Below, one piece after another: positions 58,001-64,000 of a stretch of 64,000 nt of DNA (positions within the stretch are counted from its first letter, which is position 1; every line of letters starts with the position of its first letter). The notes beneath the pieces were generated by a model, which ran no database searches, was not told the DNA's origin, and was given only the letters and a program-made list of their open reading frames with translations. The position numbers and the translations under genes are program-made. The stretch is from Panagrolaimus kolymaensis (lineage: Eukaryota; Nematoda; Chromadorea; Rhabditida; Panagrolaimidae): the NCBI GenBank assembly GCA_028622995.1, contig JAJQJQ010000063.1, forward strand, positions 973,650-1,037,649. Reading direction: 5' to 3'.

Positions 58001-61000
58001 CAGCAACACTATCCTAAATCCCAAATGGAAAAAAGTTTTAGTCGTAAAACAAAAATCAAAATTTTTTATTTCAAAATCATCGAAAGTTTTAGTTTTTTTT
58101 AATATTTAACCAAAAATTAGGGAATTGAAAAACAAAATTTTAATATAGCTATTTTTCAGTACATAAACATCCATCAAAAACAAATAAATTTGGATTTACT
58201 TCGAACTATGCCAAATAATATTCATTTTATGGGTGCCTCGTGTAAAGGAGTAACACATTTGCAAGCTATTTTACGTGCGTATTGTTTGCATAATCCTACA
58301 CTTGGATATTGTCAAGGAATGAATTTTATTTCGGCCACAGCGCTGCTTTTTGTATCACCCGAAGATGCATTTTGGTTTTTAATTGCAATAACAGAAAAAC
58401 TTTTTGATTCATCTTATTTTGATCAATCTCTCACTGGAGCTCAAGCGGACCAAGAAGTGCTAAAAGAAATTCTTGAACGTCGATATCCTCGCCTTGCAGC
58501 ACATTTGGAAGAATTTGATATTGATCTTACCACGATAACATTAAATTGGTTTTTAGCATTATTTTTTGATGCAGTTCCATTTCAAACTATGCTTCGAATT
58601 TGGGATTGCTTTTTATTGGAAGGAAGTAAAATATTATTTCGAATTTCCATCGCTTTACTTGGTTTGTATGAAGAAGAAATTCTTGCCCGACATGATACAA
58701 TTTCGGTTATAAAAGTTTTAAAAGCTGCCGTTCGATTGACTTATGATGCGGATGGCCTCATTCAACATGCTTTTGATGAACTTTCATCATTTCCAAGTAA
58801 AAGTCAATTGGCTCATAAACAAAAAACATATTTGTCAATTTTACAAGAACGGCTTTTAAAGAGGCAACAAATTAGGGATATGCTTGGAGATGTAAGTTTT
58901 TTGTCTCAAAATAAAAAGTTTACTATTTTCTGTAGTTTCTAAAATTTTGCATATCTAATTTTAAAAATTTTTTTTTAATCTTAAGATTTTTTTTCTTTTT
59001 TTAGTATTCTGATTCCAAAAAAGCCAATTCTGATAAACTTTGTGATTTGCCCGTGGATTGCATAGTATTTTCATTAGATTTTGGTGAAGATGGAATTGGA
59101 TATGTTTGTGCAGGAAATCAAAAGCGTGGAAAACTTGCAATGATTACCTTTTTCAAGGAAGGTGGAGCAGCAAATTTAAATATGATCGATCTTGAATTTG
59201 ATTGCAAACCCGTTTCGATGGTAATTTATGGAAGCGAAATGGCTTTCATTTCTTTACTTTCTGGTTATATTATTGCCATACATTTTAATAATGGAAAAGG
59301 GTAAGAAAAATTGCATAAAAAACGAATATTTAAAAAAAAAATTTTAATTTTAGGCAAATTTTATGGGAATTAAAATTAAATGATGTTGCATTAAAATTGA
59401 TTCATTCTGAAAATAAACTATATGCTATGCTTGCAAATGGAACATTAACCATGCTTGAAGATGCTTTTAATAAAGCTCCATCAGTTTTGGATTTATATCA
59501 TCTTCCAATTTCTGCAGCTCCAATTACCGATGCAATCATAGTTGAAGATAATCTTTATTTGGCGGTTGCATGTAAAATAGTTATTCTTAACAAAAAGTAA
59601 ATTTTCAAATTTTTATATTTTTTGAGCTTTAAAACGCAAATTTTTTTGCAGCACTTTATCCACGGTTGGAAATATTTATGTTGCTGCATCAGCTGCAGGA
59701 AGCACAGTTCCAATGTTTGAAAAAATTCGAGCTTTATGTGATTCTGAATATGGTGTATGGGTTATCACTGCTCATAGTTCTCTAATTCAATTATGGAAAA
59801 ATAGTGAATGCCAATTATTATTTGATGTCACATATGATCATAGCCATCGGTAAAAACTTAAAAATATTCAAATTTTTAAGCTGAAATACACATATATATT
59901 TTTAGTAAGCCATCATTTGACGAACATGATGATCTTGAAACGGTTGAAATAAATACCATTCTTTATTTTGATAATGAAATTTGGATTGGAACAGTTGATG
60001 GATATTTAATGTTATATAATGTTCAACCCAATAATGTTGAAAGTAAATTAGCTGTAGTTGATCAATTTTATGGACCCACTCTAAGCAGCATTCCTAAGCC
60101 CCGGCCAAATTCTTCGAATGAGGTTTCATTTAGCTTGCATAAATATCCAGCTGGAAAACGACTTTCACCCATCAATAATTTATCCCATACTATTCCAATC
60201 CATCGACAAAATATGTATTATATTCCAACTTTAAGAGAAACTCAAGTCGAGGAACATACAAGTGAAAGAGAATGTTCGCCAAGGGAAAGAGAAACAAGAA
60301 AAATTTCTGTTATCATTGATCAAAGCACAAAAAAATATAGTGTTTCTGTGGCGCCTGTGCGATCGATAAGCATCGATTCAGCAAATGAAACAATGAAATC
60401 TAATTCAATTTCATCAAGATCTTCCATCACCAAACCCCTCAGTGCTAATATACAAAGATCAAAAACTTTTAATCGATTTAGTCCACGACCTAAAATGCCA
60501 GTAGAAAAAACAAATAGCATTGATTCAGCGGTGTCTTCAGTATTTGCGGAAGAATTTGGTGGAGGGCCAAAAAAATCTCCAACAAAAAGTTTTGGTTCGG
60601 ATGATTGTTTTGCAACAAGTGTACCAACCATTGATGAAAGTAATGAGGCTGGAAGTACACAAATTGAAGAAAAGGAATCGCCCATATTTAGTACTGGTGC
60701 TTCAATGGAATATGATGATATGTTTGAAGTATATCCAGAAGGCGATGGTAAAAAATTTTTTAAAATAAATTTAATAATTTTTTAATTTCTTTTTGATCAA
60801 AATCAAAAAACGTTTTCTATTCGAAAAATAAAAAAAAATGCTAACATAAAATATTTATTTTTTACTTTCTAAAATTTTAAATTTCCTACAATTTTTTCTC
60901 AGGTCCAAAATTTTGCATATTTCAAATGGTGTTATTAAATAAATTTTTTTTATTATTTCAAACTTTTCTAGGCCCCGATGAAATTGGTTTAATTGAAGAA

Positions 61001-61734
61001 GAAATATTTGATCGATCTCCTCCACATAGTTCGAAACTCGTTCAAATTCCTGTGCGTAAAATGTCATTCAATGCGTTTGGTCCATGCGAATTGAGTGTTA
61101 ATAATTGCCAACGTTCATCATTAACTAATTCTTTAACAACTATAAGCGTTGATGAAAAACATGAGGATGCTGAAGGTAGTTGTTCCACGGAAGTAGCATG
61201 TTCAAGTCAAACATCTCAAGAAACCTCCGTGGATCAAAAAGATTTACCCAAATTGCGTAGAAAAGATTTAAGTTTTGATGATCCAGTTATTGTAGCTGTA
61301 AAAGATAATAGTAAGAAACATAGTAAAAAAATAGAAAAATTTTATTAAATAAAAAAATCTTATTTTTAGTTTCCGATCATCAAACTTTAATCGAGGCAGA
61401 TGATGAAGGAGAAATGGGATCCAGTGTTGAAGAATCAGAAATGTAAGTTCTAACTCCAAAAAGTAAATTTTTTTTAAGACAACAAATATCTTTTAGAAAA
61501 TGCGCTATAACAATGAATTTACAAATGAAAATTAAAATTTCTGATAAACCCGTCCGTTGTATAACTTTAACAAAGTATGATAATGAAAATATTGTTATTA
61601 CGGGTGCAGGAAATTATGGAGATGAAGAAGCTATACTTCGATGGAAAAAGGAAAAAAACACTGGTTTATGGATTAATGATCCCCTTGTAGATATGAGTAT
61701 TCATGGGCGTAGACGAACAATATTTGGAAAATAA
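55100..61734 (+). CDS. TBC-domain RabGAP (TBC1D2-like) fused to propeller-like C-terminus
   Basis: Sixteen exons: 55100-55250, 55358-55538, 55602-55870, 55923-56175, 56362-56652, 57129-57230, 57308-57710, 57833-57994, 58160-58891, 59005-59300, 59354-59596, 59652-59849, 59906-60747, 60972-61310, 61370-61442, 61497-61734; 1590 aa, every junction in phase. PH domain at about 37-140 (WYSLEGYLSLKW to CWLQALQYRR), coiled coil about 330-440, TBC domain about 555-790. Both catalytic fingers are present: IxxDxxR as I613-D616-R619 and YCQG with Q656, so it should be an active RabGAP; TBC1D2 and worm TBC-2 act on endosomal Rab7/Rab5. Residues from about 849 on are beta-rich repeats (IWIGTVDGYLMLYNV, YGVWVITAHSSLIQLW) interrupted by a long Ser-rich linker and closing with ENIVITGAGNYGDEEAILRW. 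TBC1D2 lacks this half. Confidence 0.85.
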
Positions 61735-62639
61735 AAAACAAAAAATATTATTTATTTTTTTAGTTGTAAATATATAAAAAAAATATAGGCTTACTTTTGA
61801 AAGTACAATTTTTGCTTCATTTTATTTAAGTGTGTGTGTCAAAATATTTATTAGTAAAATTTATAAATAATATAAAGTTTCAAATACACACTTCAATAAT
61901 TGCAAGCATAATTTTAAAAACATGTAATGAAAAATGCAAACGTTTTATTTAAAAAATGGTAAAACAAATGGCATGGGGAAAAATAAATAAAAAACTTTAA
62001 AAAAAATTTATGGAATTATTATATATTTAAGCTAAAAAAATAAACTATAGGCTTTATTAAAAATAAACAAAAGGTGAAAAGAAAAAACTTCAATAATGCC
62101 AATTCTTTCGTGGAAAATAAAAAAATATTATCAAAATAATCTCGATCTTACATAAAAAAAAAGAATTTTGATAAATAGAATAAAAAAGAAGATTTTTAAC
62201 ACGATTTTATCATTTTGTTTTAATTTAAATACTATTTTTCCTTTTGCCATTGAATTGAAAAACGATAAATCCTTATTTTAAAGTTTAAAATAAAATTAAA
62301 CAATCATGAAAAAATCAATGAAACAATTTTTTTAGACTTTTAAAAAGCTATTGTTTTTATTTTTGAGGAAAACTAAATTACAGAAATGGCCTTATCGTTC
62401 TGATGGGCAGATGCCATTTTGCTTCTATAAGAAAATTTGATTGTTTGAAAATTGTAATAAAAAAAAGGAAAAAGGCTTTTAAAAGCTTCAAAGTGAATAT
62501 GGTACAAAGTTTTGTGAACTTCTGCAAAATAAAATATCTTTTTTATTCTTTTATCTTGGGCTAAATCAAGTGAGAAAATCCCGTTATTGATAAGCTTTTT
62601 TCTCTTTATTAAAGAATTTTCTCTAAGTATTTATGTTGC
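61735..62639. other. Short subtelomeric spacer
   Basis: About 0.9 kb between the last gene and the telomere. AT-rich, single-copy in appearance within this window, with no satellite array or degenerate telomere repeats. It must contain the TBC gene 3' UTR. Confidence 0.65.
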
Positions 62640-64000
62640 TTAGGCTTAGGCTTAGGCTTAGGCTTAGGCTTAGGCTTAGGCTTAGGCTTAGGCTTAGGCT
62701 TAGGCTTAGGCTTAGGCTTAGGCTTAGGCTTAGGCTTAGGCTTAGGCTTAGGCTTAGGCTTAGGCTTAGGCTTAGGCTTAGGCTTAGGCTTAGGCTTAGG
62801 CTTAGGCTTAGGCTTAGGCTTAGGCTTAGGCTTAGGCTTAGGCTTAGGCTTAGGCTTAGGCTTAGGCTTAGGCTTAGGCTTAGGCTTAGGCTTAGGCTTA
62901 GGCTTAGGCTTAGGCTTAGGCTTAGGCTTAGGCTTAGGCTTAGGCTTAGGCTTAGGCTTAGGCTTAGGCTTAGGCTTAGGCTTAGGCTTAGGCTTAGGCT
63001 TAGGCTTAGGCTTAGGCTTAGGCTTAGGCTTAGGCTTAGGCTTAGGCTTAGGCTTAGGCTTAGGCTTAGGCTTAGGCTTAGGCTTAGGCTTAGGCTTAGG
63101 CTTAGGCTTAGGCTTAGGCTTAGGCTTAGGCTTAGGCTTAGGCTTAGGCTTAGGCTTAGGCTTAGGCTTAGGCTTAGGCTTAGGCTTAGGCTTAGGCTTA
63201 GGCTTAGGCTTAGGCTTAGGCTTAGGCTTAGGCTTAGGCTTAGGCTTAGGCTTAGGCTTAGGCTTAGGCTTAGGCTTAGGCTTAGGCTTAGGCTTAGGCT
63301 TAGGCTTAGGCTTAGGCTTAGGCTTAGGCTTAGGCTTAGGCTTAGGCTTAGGCTTAGGCTTAGGCTTAGGCTTAGGCTTAGGCTTAGGCTTAGGCTTAGG
63401 CTTAGGCTTAGGCTTAGGCTTAGGCTTAGGCTTAGGCTTAGGCTTAGGCTTAGGCTTAGGCTTAGGCTTAGGCTTAGGCTTAGGCTTAGGCTTAGGCTTA
63501 GGCTTAGGCTTAGGCTTAGGCTTAGGCTTAGGCTTAGGCTTAGGCTTAGGCTTAGGCTTAGGCTTAGGCTTAGGCTTAGGCTTAGGCTTAGGCTTAGGCT
63601 TAGGCTTAGGCTTAGGCTTAGGCTTAGGCTTAGGCTTAGGCTTAGGCTTAGGCTTAGGCTTAGGCTTAGGCTTAGGCTTAGGCTTAGGCTTAGGCTTAGG
63701 CTTAGGCTTAGCTTAGGCTTAGGCTTAGGCTTAGGCTTAGGCTTAGGCTTAGGCTTAGGCTTAGGCTTAGGCTTAGGCTTAGGCTTAGGCTTAGGCTTAG
63801 GCTTAGGCTTAGGCTTAGGCTTTAGGCTTAGGCTTAGGCTTAGGCTTAGGCTTAGGCTTAGGCTTAGGCTTAGGCTTAGGCTTAGGCTTAGGCTTAGGCT
63901 TAGGCTTAGTTAGGCTAGGCTAAGGCTTAGGTTAGGCCTTAAGGCTATAGGCTTAGGCTTTAGCTTAGCTTAGGGCTTAGGATTAGGCTTAGGCTTAGGC
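62640..64000 (+). repeat. Telomere, (TTAGGC)n, right chromosome end
   Basis: About 1,360 bp of the hexamer TTAGGC, roughly 226 copies, extending to the window edge. It is perfect for the first about 1,070 bp; single-base slips occur near 63710 and 63820, and units are irregular from about 63909 to 63978 before becoming regular again. TTAGGC is the nematode telomere repeat. The 5'-3' orientation of the G-rich strand toward higher coordinates marks a right-hand end. Confidence 0.97.

Noticed and set aside
62633..63913. 426-codon open frame of alternating Leu-Arg and Leu-Gly
   Set aside because: It is the translation of TTAGGC telomere repeats and not a gene.
1..64000. CRISPR arrays, bacterial operons, rRNA or tRNA genes
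   Set aside because: No spaced direct repeats, no complete cloverleaf and no rRNA-like sequence were seen; the organism is a nematode.

Overview
This is a chromosome-end window from a very AT-rich nematode. The right end is about 1.36 kb of (TTAGGC)n, the nematode telomere repeat, with the G-rich strand running toward the end. Short introns (about 48-60 nt), pyrimidine-AG sites just upstream of several start codons that fit spliced-leader trans-splicing, and a worm-type serpentine chemoreceptor agree with this. I cannot name the species.

Left part (about 2-21.5 kb), compact and gene-dense: on + a PP2A activator (PTPA) followed about 300 bp later by a GIT-family ArfGAP; on - a small polyQ protein and an inhibitor-2-like PP1 regulator that carries two predicted membrane helices; on + an intronless chemoreceptor, convergent with an intronless cytosolic 5'-nucleotidase III on -; on - a secreted leucine-rich-repeat protein; on + a small secreted peptide and a type II acyl-CoA thioesterase ending in a PTS1-like ARL.

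Middle (22-46 kb), sparse: one RasGAP gene of the Gap1/RASA2-RASA3 type runs on - from 37.7 to 22.1 kb. Its C2-C2 half and its GAP-PH half are separated by a single 8.9-kb intron; reading frame, splice phase and domain content all join across it. Upstream lie a 1.1-kb inverted-repeat element and a GC-rich block, then a small four-helix membrane protein of unknown function on -.

Right part (46-64 kb): about 9 kb of AT-rich spacer with two hairpin MITEs flanked by TTAA, then a 16-exon gene on + encoding PH, coiled coil and TBC RabGAP domains joined in frame to a long propeller-like C-terminal half. Its stop codon is only about 0.9 kb from the first telomere repeat.

Several genes belong to small-GTPase and phosphatase control (PTPA/PP2A, I-2/PP1, GIT/Arf, RasGAP/Ras, TBC/Rab). 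I see no sign that they form one system. The observations most worth checking are the giant-intron RasGAP, the TBC-propeller fusion, the membrane-tethered I-2 and the TTAA hairpin elements. All gene models are manual splices from consensus sites, frame and recalled family similarity; no search or transcript data were available.
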